From positions 1 to 64,000 of the forward strand of contig NZ_CALAHQ010000023.1 of NCBI RefSeq assembly GCF_937892565.1: a stretch of 64,000 nucleotides of DNA. Reading direction: 5' to 3'. A program made the translations under genes and the position numbers. Within the stretch, counting starts at the first letter, position 1; every line of letters begins with the position of its first letter. Below are positions 56,453-64,000 of this stretch, in pieces. This stretch comes from an uncultured Roseicyclus sp. Lineage in GTDB: Bacteria > Pseudomonadota > Alphaproteobacteria > Rhodobacterales > Rhodobacteraceae. A model generated the notes under the pieces. That model ran no database searches. It worked only from the letters and a program-made list of their open reading frames with translations, and was not told the DNA's origin.

Positions 56453-56853
56453 GCGGTCTTGTCCTTAAACTTGGGCCCCAGGAACGGGTCTTGATCAATG
56501 GGGCTGTGGTCGAAAACGGCGACCGCAGGACCCGCCTTGCGATCTTGACACCCAATGCGCATATCCTGCGCCTTCGGGATGCCATTCACCCCGAAGAGGT
56601 GAAGACGCCCGTGCGCCGGGTCTGCTACATCGCCCAGCTTGTCTTGTCGGGCGATGTCGATCTGGCCGATGCCAGGATCCAGATCCTGCGCGGGATGGAA
56701 CAGCTAAGCCAGGTGTTTACCGACCCCGACAGCCGCGCCCAGCTGGACCGCGCCACGGCATATCTGACCGAAGGTCAGGTCTATCATATGCTCAAGTCGC
56801 TCCGCAGTCTGTTGGCGCGGGAAGAACGGCTGATCGCCGCGCGGACCGGCTAG
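56449..56853 (+). CDS. flbT: flagellin translational repressor FlbT
   Basis: 134 residues. Motifs: LKLGPQERVLINGAVVENGDRRTRL and YIAQLVLSGD; a helical C-terminus. In Caulobacter FlbT binds the 5' leader of flagellin mRNA and destabilises it when assembly is blocked. Directly coupled to flaF and downstream of fliC, so it probably controls the fliC leader here. Confidence 0.93.
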   Translation: MSGLVLKLGPQERVLINGAVVENGDRRTRLAILTPNAHILRLRDAIHPEEVKTPVRRVCYIAQLVLSGDVDLADARIQILRGMEQLSQVFTDPDSRAQLDRATAYLTEGQVYHMLKSLRSLLAREERLIAARTG

Positions 56854-56855
56854 AC

Positions 56856-57647
56856 ATGCAGCCCTTGATCCCGCTTGGGGGCTATGCAGGCTGGCGGTTT
56901 CTGTCCGCCAGCCTCGACTCACAGATGGCGCGCTTTGCCCAAAGCCCTGTGGCAGCCCGTGACATGGAGTATTTCCGCCAGGAAATCGGGAATATCACCA
57001 GCGCCGAGGATCTGGTCTCGGACTTTCGGCTGCTGAAGGTATCGCTCGGGGCCTTTGGGCTGCAAGATGATCTGCCCAACCGGGCCTTTATCCGCAAGGT
57101 GCTGGCCGATGGGGTGGTGGCCGATGGCGCGCTGGCAAATCGGCTGGCCGACAAGCGCTATCGCGCCTTTTCCGAGACATTCGGCTTTGGCGGTCCTCTG
57201 CCACCGCGGACCGGGCTTGCGGGCTTTGCCGACCGCATCCTTGCGCGCTTTGAACGACAGGAATTCGAACGCGCCGTGGGCGATCAAAACCCCGATCTGC
57301 GTCTGGCGCTCGGCGCGGCGCGCGAATTGCCCGAGATCGCGGCGCGCGGCCTGCGCGACAGCACAGCATGGCTGACCGTCATGGGCAACCCACCGCTGCG
57401 TGCCGTGTTCGAGACCGCCTTTGACCTGCCGAAATCGGTGGGCACGCTTGATCTTGACCAGCAGCTCAAGGCCTTTCGCAACGGGGCGGAACGGCGTTTT
57501 GGCTCGTCTGAATTCGCCCAGTTCTCAGACCCGGACCGGATCAATGACCTGATCCGTGGCTTCACCTTGCGCTCCGAGGCAAGCTTTGGCCCCTCGCCGC
57601 TGACCCGTGGCTTTGCGGCGCTGACACTGTTGCAAGCTGCGCTCTGA
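56856..57647 (+). CDS. DUF1217 flagellar-cluster protein
   Basis: 263 residues. DUF1217-type: N-terminal AGWRFLSASLDSQMARFAQSP, FRQEIGNITSAEDLVSDFRLL and repeated short helical segments (FVxxVLADG, RLADKRYRAF). Found mainly in alphaproteobacterial flagellar clusters; function unknown. The gene begins 2 bases after flbT and converges on fliI with a 16-base gap. Cytoplasmic, no TM. Confidence 0.78.
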   Translation: MQPLIPLGGYAGWRFLSASLDSQMARFAQSPVAARDMEYFRQEIGNITSAEDLVSDFRLLKVSLGAFGLQDDLPNRAFIRKVLADGVVADGALANRLADKRYRAFSETFGFGGPLPPRTGLAGFADRILARFERQEFERAVGDQNPDLRLALGAARELPEIAARGLRDSTAWLTVMGNPPLRAVFETAFDLPKSVGTLDLDQQLKAFRNGAERRFGSSEFAQFSDPDRINDLIRGFTLRSEASFGPSPLTRGFAALTLLQAAL

Positions 57648-57663
57648 GGCGATGGCTGGCCGA

Positions 57664-59004
57664 TCATCGCGTGCCAACCGCCCGTGATGACGCACGTGGG
57701 GTCGCGGTTTCCAGCACCGCGCGCAGCTTGGCGAAACTGTCTTGCACAGCCGTGCCCCCCGGAGCGGCAATAAACGCATCCAGCCCCGGCCAGACACTGA
57801 CGGCGGCATCGACAACCGGATCGCTGCCCGGCACATAAAGCCCCGATTGCACCATCAATTCGGCCCGGTCATAGGCCCCCAGCAGCTGCCGCGCGCGGGT
57901 GATGATCCGGTTTTCGTCAGCGTCGGCCGCCGCCGGCAATGCGCGCGAGACCGAGCGCAACAGATCAACCGCCGGAAACCGCCCGCGTTCGGCAATCTCG
58001 CGGGTCAGGACAACATGCCCGTCCAGCACCCCGCGCATCACATCCGCCACCGGGCCGTCCATATCCGAACCGGCCACAAGCACCGAAAACACGGCCGTGA
58101 TATCGCCCTGCCCCTTGGCGCCGGGCCCGGCCCGCTCGGCCAGGGCCATCACGCGCTGCGCCATGGAGGCGGGAAAGCCCGAAGGGCCGAACGCCTCGCC
58201 CGCGGCGGCGGCCACGTCGCGCTGGGCTTCGGCAAAGCGGGTGATCGAATCGGCCAAAAGCAAGACATGCTGGCCTTGATCCCGAAAATATTCGGCCACT
58301 GCCATCATCGTCAGCGCCGCGCGGCTGCGTGTCAGGGCGGGCCGGTCCGAGCTTGCGGCGATCACCACCGACCGGGCAAGGCCTGTGGGACCCAGCGTAT
58401 CCTCGACAAAGTCGCGCACCTCGCGCCCGCGTTCACCGATCAGACCGATCACGACCACATCGGCCGCCATCGCATTGGCCAGCGTCGCGATCAGACGGGA
58501 TTTGCCCACACCCGATCCGGCAAACAATCCGATGCGCTGCCCGCGCACAATCGGCAACAGCGTGTCGAACACCGCCAGCCCTGTGGTCAGGCGCCCCCCC
58601 AACCCGCGCCGATCCGCAGGCATCGGCGGCGGTCCATCCAGTCGATACGACAGCGGCCCGGGAAACAAGGGCCGGCCATCCATCGGCTGACCGTTTGGAT
58701 CGATCACCCGGCCCAGCCATCCCGCATGCGGCGCAATCGTCACGCGCCCAAGATGGGTGGCCGGCAGCCCAAGCCGCAGCCCTTCGGCCGACCCTTCGGG
58801 CATCACCGTGCAGCCGGCCGGATCAATGCGCAGAACCTCGCCCATCAGCCTATCGCCCAGCCGCACCTGGTCGCCCAGCGCCGCCACATGATCCAAGCCC
58901 GTCACCATGACATGGTCGCGCCCCAAGGCCGCGACCTGCCCCACATGCGAGGCCGGGCTGATCATGCGCAACCGCGCGCGCAAGGGGGCGAACACATCGC
59001 TCAT
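57664..59004 (-). CDS. fliI: flagellum-specific ATP synthase FliI
   Basis: 446 residues. Walker A GSGVGKS (163-169), VIGLIGERGREV and SGFPASMAQRVMAL (arginine-finger region) place it in the FliI/F1-beta family. Hexameric export ATPase at the base of the flagellum. ATG 59004 (MSDVFAPL) is chosen over the upstream ATG. Divergent from flgB, so regulatory sites for both are in 59005-59114. Confidence 0.93.
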   Translation of the reverse strand: MSDVFAPLRARLRMISPASHVGQVAALGRDHVMVTGLDHVAALGDQVRLGDRLMGEVLRIDPAGCTVMPEGSAEGLRLGLPATHLGRVTIAPHAGWLGRVIDPNGQPMDGRPLFPGPLSYRLDGPPPMPADRRGLGGRLTTGLAVFDTLLPIVRGQRIGLFAGSGVGKSRLIATLANAMAADVVVIGLIGERGREVRDFVEDTLGPTGLARSVVIAASSDRPALTRSRAALTMMAVAEYFRDQGQHVLLLADSITRFAEAQRDVAAAAGEAFGPSGFPASMAQRVMALAERAGPGAKGQGDITAVFSVLVAGSDMDGPVADVMRGVLDGHVVLTREIAERGRFPAVDLLRSVSRALPAAADADENRIITRARQLLGAYDRAELMVQSGLYVPGSDPVVDAAVSVWPGLDAFIAAPGGTAVQDSFAKLRAVLETATPRASSRAVGTR

Positions 59005-59114
59005 CGTGGGAAAATCCTTTCGCCTGCGCCGTCCGGAGCCTCGGACCGCGTCACTTACGGTTTCTAAAGGAATCACCGTTAAACAACCGTGTAGCCGGAT
59101 TGGGAGAAACCCAG

Positions 59115-59471
59115 ATGTTCGACAGGCTTGAGATCTTTGCCCTTGCCAATGCGCGCGCGCAGCATTCTGCCGCGCGACAGGCGGTTGTTGCCCAAAACAT
59201 CGCCAATGCCGACACGCCGGGCTACCGCGCCCGGGATGTCAGCGATTTCATGGACACCTGGCGCCGCCTGCAATCGCCCCAGACGCGCGACGCCGATGGC
59301 GCGTTGCCTGTGGGTGTGATCGATGCGGGCACGCCCGCCTCGCCCAATGGCAACACCGTGTCACTGGAACTGGAAATGCTGCGCGGGATCGAGGCGCAGC
59401 GCGCCCATTCCCGCGCGCTGCAGATCTATGGATCGGCCATGTCGATCCTGCGCACCAGCATCGGGCGCTAA
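59115..59471 (+). CDS. flgB: flagellar proximal rod protein FlgB
   Basis: 118 residues. Rod family signature NIANADTPGYRARD (about 34-47) and helical C-terminal end. ATG 59115 with GGGAGA upstream; TTG 59100 is an unlikely alternative. First of the plus-strand basal-body operon flgB-flgC-fliE-fliQ-flgF-flgG-flgA-flgH-fliL. Confidence 0.93.
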   Translation: MFDRLEIFALANARAQHSAARQAVVAQNIANADTPGYRARDVSDFMDTWRRLQSPQTRDADGALPVGVIDAGTPASPNGNTVSLELEMLRGIEAQRAHSRALQIYGSAMSILRTSIGR

Positions 59472-59486
59472 GGAAAGGGATGTAGG

Positions 59487-59879
59487 ATGACCGATTTCAG
59501 CTCGGGCCTTGGTGTTGCCGCCTCGGGCATGCGCGCGCAGGCCGACCGCATCCGCCATGTGTCGGAAAACATCGCCAATGCCGACACGCCGGGCTATCGG
59601 CGCAAGGTGGTGAATTTCGAACCGATGCGCAGCCCCGATGCGCCGGAGGGCGCGATCCAGACCGGACGCGTCAACCTTGACCGGCGCGATCTGCCTCAGA
59701 TCTTTGACCCCGGCCACCCGATGGCGGATGAAACCGGCCATTATCAGGGGTCCAATGTCGATCTGGTGGTCGAAATCGCCGATGCCCGCGAGGCGCAGCG
59801 CAGCTACGAGGCGAATTTGCGCATCTTCGACCAGATCCGGCAAATGTCGTCCTCGCTCAATGATCTGTTGCGGCGCTGA
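59487..59879 (+). CDS. flgC: flagellar proximal rod protein FlgC
   Basis: 130 residues. Motif NIANADTPGYRRKV (30-43) and C-terminal YEANLRIFDQIRQM. Forms the proximal rod with FlgB and FlgF. AAAGGGATG-type ribosome site before ATG 59487; 15 bases after flgB. Confidence 0.94.
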   Translation: MTDFSSGLGVAASGMRAQADRIRHVSENIANADTPGYRRKVVNFEPMRSPDAPEGAIQTGRVNLDRRDLPQIFDPGHPMADETGHYQGSNVDLVVEIADAREAQRSYEANLRIFDQIRQMSSSLNDLLRR

Positions 59880-59893
59880 GGGGGGATTGACAG

Positions 59894-60193
59894 ATGGATG
59901 TCCGCAATTCCCTTGCACTTCAGGCCTATGCCCAATCCCGGCTTGCCGCCCAACCCCAGCCACAGATGGCCGAAGGGGCGGGCGCCGGGGCAGCCTTTGC
60001 GCAGGCGGTCGAAGGCTTTCACCAGACCCTTGCATATAGCGAAACACAAGCGCGCGCCGCCATGACCAGCGGGGCCGATCCCCATGCGCTGGTCACCGCC
60101 CTGGCGCAGACGGAACTGGCCGTGGAAACCGCCGTGACCGTGCGCGACCGCGTGGTCGAGGCCTATCAGGAAATCCTAAGGATGCCGGTGTGA
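59894..60193 (+). CDS. fliE: flagellar hook-basal body protein FliE
   Basis: 99 residues. FliE core with GAAFAQAVEGFHQTL and the C-terminal ALAQTELAVETAVTVRDRVVEAYQEIL split here for length. Joins the MS ring to the rod. The stop overlaps the fliQ ATG (TGATG). Confidence 0.9.
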   Translation: MDVRNSLALQAYAQSRLAAQPQPQMAEGAGAGAAFAQAVEGFHQTLAYSETQARAAMTSGADPHALVTALAQTELAVETAVTVRDRVVEAYQEILRMPV

Positions 60194-60459
60194 TGGACGA
60201 GTTGATCTTTTTCGACACGCTGCGCGCGGGGCTGTGGAACGCGGTCCTGATTTCAACCCCGATCCTGACGGCCGCGCTGATTTCGGGCGTTCTGGTCGGC
60301 CTGTTTCAGGCGCTGACATCGGTTCAGGAAATGACGCTGACCTTCGTGCCCAAGCTGGCCGCGATCATCGCGGTTTTCTGGGTCTCGATGAGTTTCATGA
60401 CCTCGACCCTGACCGATTACTTCGCCGAAACGCTTATCCCGATCATCGAAGCCATGTGA
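60193..60459 (+). CDS. fliQ: flagellar export gate protein FliQ
   Basis: 88 residues, two TM helices, with GVLVGLFQALTSVQEMTLTF, the FliQ/SpaQ signature. Part of the FliPQR export gate. ATG 60193 overlaps the fliE stop; GTG 60190 would add one residue. Confidence 0.93.
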   Translation: MDELIFFDTLRAGLWNAVLISTPILTAALISGVLVGLFQALTSVQEMTLTFVPKLAAIIAVFWVSMSFMTSTLTDYFAETLIPIIEAM

Positions 60460-60466
60460 GGGGCCA

Positions 60467-61189
60467 ATGGACAACGCAACCTACACCACATTGACCCGGC
60501 AATCGGGCCTGCTGCGCGAAATGCAGGTGGTCGCCAACAACATCGCCAACATGGCCACAGCGGGTTTTCGGGCCGAGGGTGTGATCTTTGCCGAACATGT
60601 CCGCGCGCTGGATGGGGCGAACGACAGCCTGTCGATGGCCACCGCATCGGGGCGCAGCATCTCACCGCAACAAGGCGCGCTGGACCAGACCGGATCGCCC
60701 TTTCACATGGCCATCGAAGGCGACGGCTTCTTTCTGGTGCAGACCCCCGATGGTCAGGCCCTGACGCGCGCGGGCAATTTCCTGCGCTCGGCCTTTGGGG
60801 AATTGGTGACGCCCGATGGTCACATGTTGCTCGACGCCGGTGGCGCGCCGGTCTTTGTGCCACCGGATGCGAACACCGTCATGCTGGGTCAGGACGGCAC
60901 CCTTAGCGCCGATGGCCAGCCGCTGACCCAGATCGGCCTGTGGCAACCCGTCGATCCGATCGAGCTGTCACGACAAGCGGGATCGCTTTTCACCGCCGAA
61001 AGCGGCGTGCAGCCGATGGAGGGTGGCATCCTGATCCAGGGCGCGGTCGAGAAATCCAACGTGAACCCCGTGGCCCAGATCGCCCGCATGATCGAAGTGC
61101 AGCGCGCCTATGAGCTGGGCCAAAGCTTTTTCGAAGCCGAAGACCAGCGCATGCGCGATTTCCTGCGCACCGCCGGCGCCCGCCAGTAA
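60467..61189 (+). CDS. flgF: flagellar rod protein FlgF
   Basis: 240 residues. N-terminal NNIANMATAGFRAEG, central GDGFFLVQTPDG, LTRAGNF and C-terminal EVQRAYELGQSF. Differs from FlgG by NMATAGFR and shorter length. Follows fliQ by 7 bases and precedes flgG by 12. Confidence 0.92.
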   Translation: MDNATYTTLTRQSGLLREMQVVANNIANMATAGFRAEGVIFAEHVRALDGANDSLSMATASGRSISPQQGALDQTGSPFHMAIEGDGFFLVQTPDGQALTRAGNFLRSAFGELVTPDGHMLLDAGGAPVFVPPDANTVMLGQDGTLSADGQPLTQIGLWQPVDPIELSRQAGSLFTAESGVQPMEGGILIQGAVEKSNVNPVAQIARMIEVQRAYELGQSFFEAEDQRMRDFLRTAGARQ

Positions 61190-61201
61190 GGAGACCCGCA
61201 G

Positions 61202-61987
61202 ATGAGAGCCCTGGACATCGCCGCCACAGGAATGAGCGCCCAACAGATGCGGGTCGAGGTGATCTCGAACAACCTCGCCAACATGAGCACCACGGGCTAC
61301 AGCCCACGCCGCGCCGATTTCGCCGATCTGCATTACCAGCAAGTGGTGCGGGCGGGCGCGATCAACGCCTCGGATGGCACGGTGGTTCCCACCGGCGTGC
61401 AGCTTGGCTTGGGCGTGCGGCCTGCGGCGGTGTCGGTCAACATGGCACAAGGGTCGCTGTCGCAATCGGGTGGGATGCTGGACGTGGCGATCGAAGGTCG
61501 CGGCTGGCTTGAGGTCACGCTGCCCTCCGGCACGGCCGCCTATACGCGTGACGGCGCCTTGCAGCGCACCGGCGACGGGCTGATGGTGACCGCCGACGGC
61601 TTTGAGGTCGCCCCCGGCATCACCATCCCCGAGGATGCGCGCCAGATCTCGATCAATGGCGACGGCGAAGTCTACGCCTATTTCGTCAACCGGGTCGAGG
61701 GCGAGCTTTTGGGCCAGATCACGCTTGTGGGCTTTGCGAATGATCACGGGCTCGAGGCGATGGGATCGAACCTGTTTCTCGAAACCGCAGCCTCGGGCGG
61801 GCCCGTTCAGGGCAATCCGGGCGAAAATGGTCTGGGCACCTTGCGTCAGGGCTATCTGGAGGAAAGCTCGGTCGATGCCGTGCGCGAAATCACCGAGCTG
61901 ATCGAGGCACAGCGCGGCTATGAATTGAACGCCAAGGTGATCTCGGCCGCCGATCAGATGCTCGGCGCAACCACGCAGGTGCGCTGA
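61202..61987 (+). CDS. flgG: flagellar distal rod protein FlgG
   Basis: 261 residues. NNLANMSTTGYSPRRADF at the start, VAIEGRGWLEV in the middle and EITELIEAQRGYELN at the C-terminus. Builds the distal rod. AAGGAGA ribosome site. Its stop overlaps the flgA start (ATGA-like, shared at 61987). Confidence 0.94.
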   Translation: MRALDIAATGMSAQQMRVEVISNNLANMSTTGYSPRRADFADLHYQQVVRAGAINASDGTVVPTGVQLGLGVRPAAVSVNMAQGSLSQSGGMLDVAIEGRGWLEVTLPSGTAAYTRDGALQRTGDGLMVTADGFEVAPGITIPEDARQISINGDGEVYAYFVNRVEGELLGQITLVGFANDHGLEAMGSNLFLETAASGGPVQGNPGENGLGTLRQGYLEESSVDAVREITELIEAQRGYELNAKVISAADQMLGATTQVR

Positions 61988-62418
61988 TGACGCGGCGCGC
62001 CATGGCCTTGCTGAGCATCGGTTTTATCGCACTGGCGGCCCCGCTTTGGGCCGAAACGGTCATCGCCACGGGAACGATCCGGGGCCAAAGCCTGATCATG
62101 CCTTCCGACATCGCGCTTGTGCCGGGCGCAACACCCGGCGCGCTTTCGGACCCGGCCCAGGCGATCGGCATGGAGGCGGCGATCAATCTTTACGCCGGGC
62201 GGCCGATCCGCCCCGGCGATCTGCGGCCACCCGCCATCATCGAACGCAACGGCCTTGTGACCATCCGCTATGCGCATGGGCAATTGATGATCGTCACCGA
62301 TGGCCGCGCCATGGACCGCGCCGCGGCGGGCGAGGCCGTGCGCGTGATGAACCTGTCGTCGCGCACCACCGTTACCGCCACCGCCACCGCCCCCGGCCTT
62401 GTGACCGTAGGACCCTGA
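61987..62418 (+). CDS. flgA: flagellar P-ring assembly chaperone FlgA
   Basis: 143 residues, with a Sec signal peptide (about 1-22, ALA-x-x-W-A-E) and a SAF domain containing AGRPIRPGDLRPPAIIERN (42-60 of the mature region). Short relative to some FlgA (about 220), because it lacks the N-terminal extension. Chaperones FlgI in the periplasm. Overlaps flgG by one base. Confidence 0.9.
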   Translation: MTRRAMALLSIGFIALAAPLWAETVIATGTIRGQSLIMPSDIALVPGATPGALSDPAQAIGMEAAINLYAGRPIRPGDLRPPAIIERNGLVTIRYAHGQLMIVTDGRAMDRAAAGEAVRVMNLSSRTTVTATATAPGLVTVGP

Positions 62419-62421
62419 CAG

Positions 62422-63156
62422 ATGCATCGCAGCCTGACCTTTTCGCTGATCATGCTGACCATGGGCCTTGGCGGTTGTGCGCGCCTTGCCGATGTCGGGC
62501 AGGTGCCCGATTTTCAATCGCCCGCAAACGGCAACGAGGTGTTCGCGATGAATGTCACCCCCTTCGCCGCGCAATCAGACATTGCAACCGGACAGGCCCG
62601 CGCCTCGCTCTGGCAGGCGGGCAGGCAATCGCTTCTGGGCGACCGGCGCGCCGGACAGCGCGGCGACATTCTGACCGTGGTGATCGAGATCGATGACAGC
62701 GCGTCGATCTCCAACGCCACGGACCGCGCCCGCAACGGCGCGGAACAGATGTCGCTGCCGCAATTTCTGGGCCTGCCGCAACGGATCGACCGCGTCCTGC
62801 CCGAGGGGGCGAGCATGGCCGAAGCCGTCAGCGGCACCAGTTCGGGAAGTTTTTCGGGATCGGGCAATGTGCGGCGCAACGAGGAATTGACGCTGCGGGT
62901 CGCCGCCACCGTGACCGATGTTCTGGCCAATGGCACCTTGCGCATCGAAGGCACGCAAGAGGTGCGGGTAAACCATGAAATCCGCGAGCTTGTGGTGACG
63001 GGATATGTGCGCCCCGTCGATGTCTCGCGCCAGAATGAGATCACCTATGACCGGATCGCAGGCGCGCGCATTTCCTATGGCGGGCGCGGTCAGATCAGCG
63101 ACATGCAGCAGCCGCGCTATGGCCAGCAGATCGCCGACATCATCTTGCCGTTCTGA
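62422..63156 (+). CDS. flgH: flagellar L-ring lipoprotein FlgH
   Basis: 244 residues. Lipobox LGGC with C19, then the FlgH domain: RAGQRGDILTVVIEIDDSAS, RRNEELTLRVAATVTDVL and VTGYVRPVDVSRQNEI. Forms the outer-membrane L ring. Three bases after flgA. Confidence 0.94.
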   Translation: MHRSLTFSLIMLTMGLGGCARLADVGQVPDFQSPANGNEVFAMNVTPFAAQSDIATGQARASLWQAGRQSLLGDRRAGQRGDILTVVIEIDDSASISNATDRARNGAEQMSLPQFLGLPQRIDRVLPEGASMAEAVSGTSSGSFSGSGNVRRNEELTLRVAATVTDVLANGTLRIEGTQEVRVNHEIRELVVTGYVRPVDVSRQNEITYDRIAGARISYGGRGQISDMQQPRYGQQIADIILPF

Positions 63157-63165
63157 GGGTATGCC

Positions 63166-63678
63166 ATGCTGCGTCTGATCTTGCCGATCCTGTTGCTGCT
63201 TGCGGGTCTTGGTGCCGGGGTGGGCGCCGGGGTGCTGTTGCGCGCGCCTGCGCCCGAGGAAACGGCGGAACCCGAAAACACAGAGGCCGAAACCGAAACC
63301 GAAGCGGAGGCTGAAACCGACACCGCACGCCCACCCGAACAAGGCGCTCCGGGGCAATCGGAATTTGTGCGGCTGAACAACCAGTTCATCGTCCCCATCG
63401 TGCGTGATGGCACGGTGCGATCGCTTGTGATCTTGTCGCTGAGCGTCGAGGTTGATCTGGGCAACACCGAATTGGTCTTTTCACAAGAACCGCGGCTGCG
63501 GGATTCCTTTCTTCAGGTGCTGTTCGCCCATGCCAATGCCGGCGGCTTTGACGGCGGCTTTACCCAAGCCATTGCAATGGATCCGTTGCGCGTCGGGCTG
63601 CGCGATGCTGCAACTCAGGTTCTGGGCGCGATCGCGCGTGACGTCTTGATCATCGACATCACCCGGCAAGACGCGTGA
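63166..63678 (+). CDS. fliL: flagellar basal body-associated protein FliL
   Basis: 170 residues. One N-terminal TM helix (2-24), an acidic Glu/Thr/Ala-rich linker (about 28-62), then the FliL domain (FVRLNNQFIVPIVRDG, LVILSLSVEVD). Stabilises the stator-rotor region. Unusual only in the length of its acidic linker. Last plus-strand gene in the window. Confidence 0.9.
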   Translation: MLRLILPILLLLAGLGAGVGAGVLLRAPAPEETAEPENTEAETETEAEAETDTARPPEQGAPGQSEFVRLNNQFIVPIVRDGTVRSLVILSLSVEVDLGNTELVFSQEPRLRDSFLQVLFAHANAGGFDGGFTQAIAMDPLRVGLRDAATQVLGAIARDVLIIDITRQDA

Positions 63679-63697
63679 TCGGGTGGCCCGGGCGCGG

Positions 63698-64000
63698 TCA
63701 ACGCCCCTGCCGCGTCTGGTGAACCAGCCGCTCCAACACCGATTTGCGCGCAACAGCGGGGCGGGCGGCCTGCTTGGCCATGTCAAACTCGGCCTGCGCG
63801 CGGGCCAGATCGGCCATCGCCGCGGCCTGGTCGTGCCGCAGACGTTCAGCAAGCCTTGCAAGCCGCGCCGCCACAACCGGATCGGCCCCATCCAGCGATA
63901 GCCGGGCACGGCGCGCGGCCAATTCCTCGATCTGCGCCCTCTGCGCCACAAGCCGGCCTTGCGCTTGGGCGACCGGGGCCAGGCCGCGTTCGGCCAGAAC
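63698..64000 (-). CDS. coiled-coil protein, C-terminal part (truncated by window edge), FliJ-like candidate
   Basis: At least 100 residues open to base 64000 with no start inside the window. The sequence is Ala/Arg/Gln/Glu-rich helix throughout (AQRAQIEELAARRARLSL, LARLAERLRHDQAAAMADL), ending LERLVHQTRQGR, so a long coiled coil is expected. It is convergent with fliL, on the same strand as fliI 4.7 kb away. FliJ, a coiled-coil export chaperone, is one possibility; nothing in the visible part proves it. Confidence 0.6.
   Translation of the reverse strand, partial: VLAERGLAPVAQAQGRLVAQRAQIEELAARRARLSLDGADPVVAARLARLAERLRHDQAAAMADLARAQAEFDMAKQAARPAVARKSVLERLVHQTRQGR

Overview
The window is high-GC bacterial chromosome from an alphaproteobacterium, almost certainly Rhodobacterales (Rhodobacteraceae). 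The evidence is the dnaA neighbourhood (rpsT-dnaA-dnaN-recF beside mutM, ubiE and ubiB), a compact petABC cytochrome bc1 operon, an RpoE/ChrR singlet-oxygen sigma/anti-sigma pair, and an alphaproteobacterial flagellar cluster with flaF and flbT. Genes are dense, short overlaps of the ATGA type are common, and no CRISPR array, insertion sequence or rRNA gene was seen. One tRNA gene is present.

Layout. 1-1.4 kb: the 5' end of a porin gene behind a large leader hairpin, a lone tyrosine recombinase, and tRNA-Lys(UUU). 1.5-5.6 kb: dapF-mtaB, then a PaiB-like gene followed by a coupled trio (small membrane protein, GST, GNAT). 5.8-8.7 kb: petABC and its terminator. 8.7-12.1 kb: thiBPQ thiamine importer under a TPP riboswitch. 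12.1-15.9 kb: aroC, a CcdA/thioredoxin pair, an EamA exporter and an HU gene. 16-19.3 kb: overlapping ade-amn (adenine deaminase and AMP nucleosidase). 19.7-25.4 kb: the ECF sigma locus, with rpoE-chrR on the plus strand and a divergent operon of FAD oxidoreductase, DUF1365, MFS and SDR genes. Two TGATCY-N18-TAACY promoters face away from each other between them. 25.4-35 kb: housekeeping and stress genes (yaaA, an AI-2E family protein, recQ, rsmD, ferredoxin reductase, peroxiredoxin, pterin dehydratase, GDPD, RidA). 35-39.7 kb: type I secretion ABC/HlyD pair and mlaA plus an mlaC-like gene. 39.8-47.7 kb: gyrB, lysE, recF, dnaN, dnaA, rpsT. 47.8-51.9 kb: enoyl-CoA hydratase, mutM, ubiE, ubiB. 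52-64 kb: flagellar genes flgD, fliK, a rod-binding protein, an flgN-like gene, flagellin, flaF, flbT, DUF1217, fliI, flgBC-fliEQ-flgFGAH and fliL, ending in a truncated coiled-coil gene.

Most of the window is core metabolism and cell machinery. The observations most worth a second look are: (1) a ChrR-type anti-sigma factor that lacks both zinc-ligand cysteines of its sigma-binding domain but keeps the cupin metal site; (2) the paired divergent RpoE-type promoters, whose -35/-10 spacing is identical on the two strands; (3) two intergenic arrays of three tandem hairpins sharing an AAAACCCGGGTTTT core; (4) a porin signal-peptide start with no ATG, just behind a 44-nt hairpin; and (5) the solitary tRNA-adjacent integrase.
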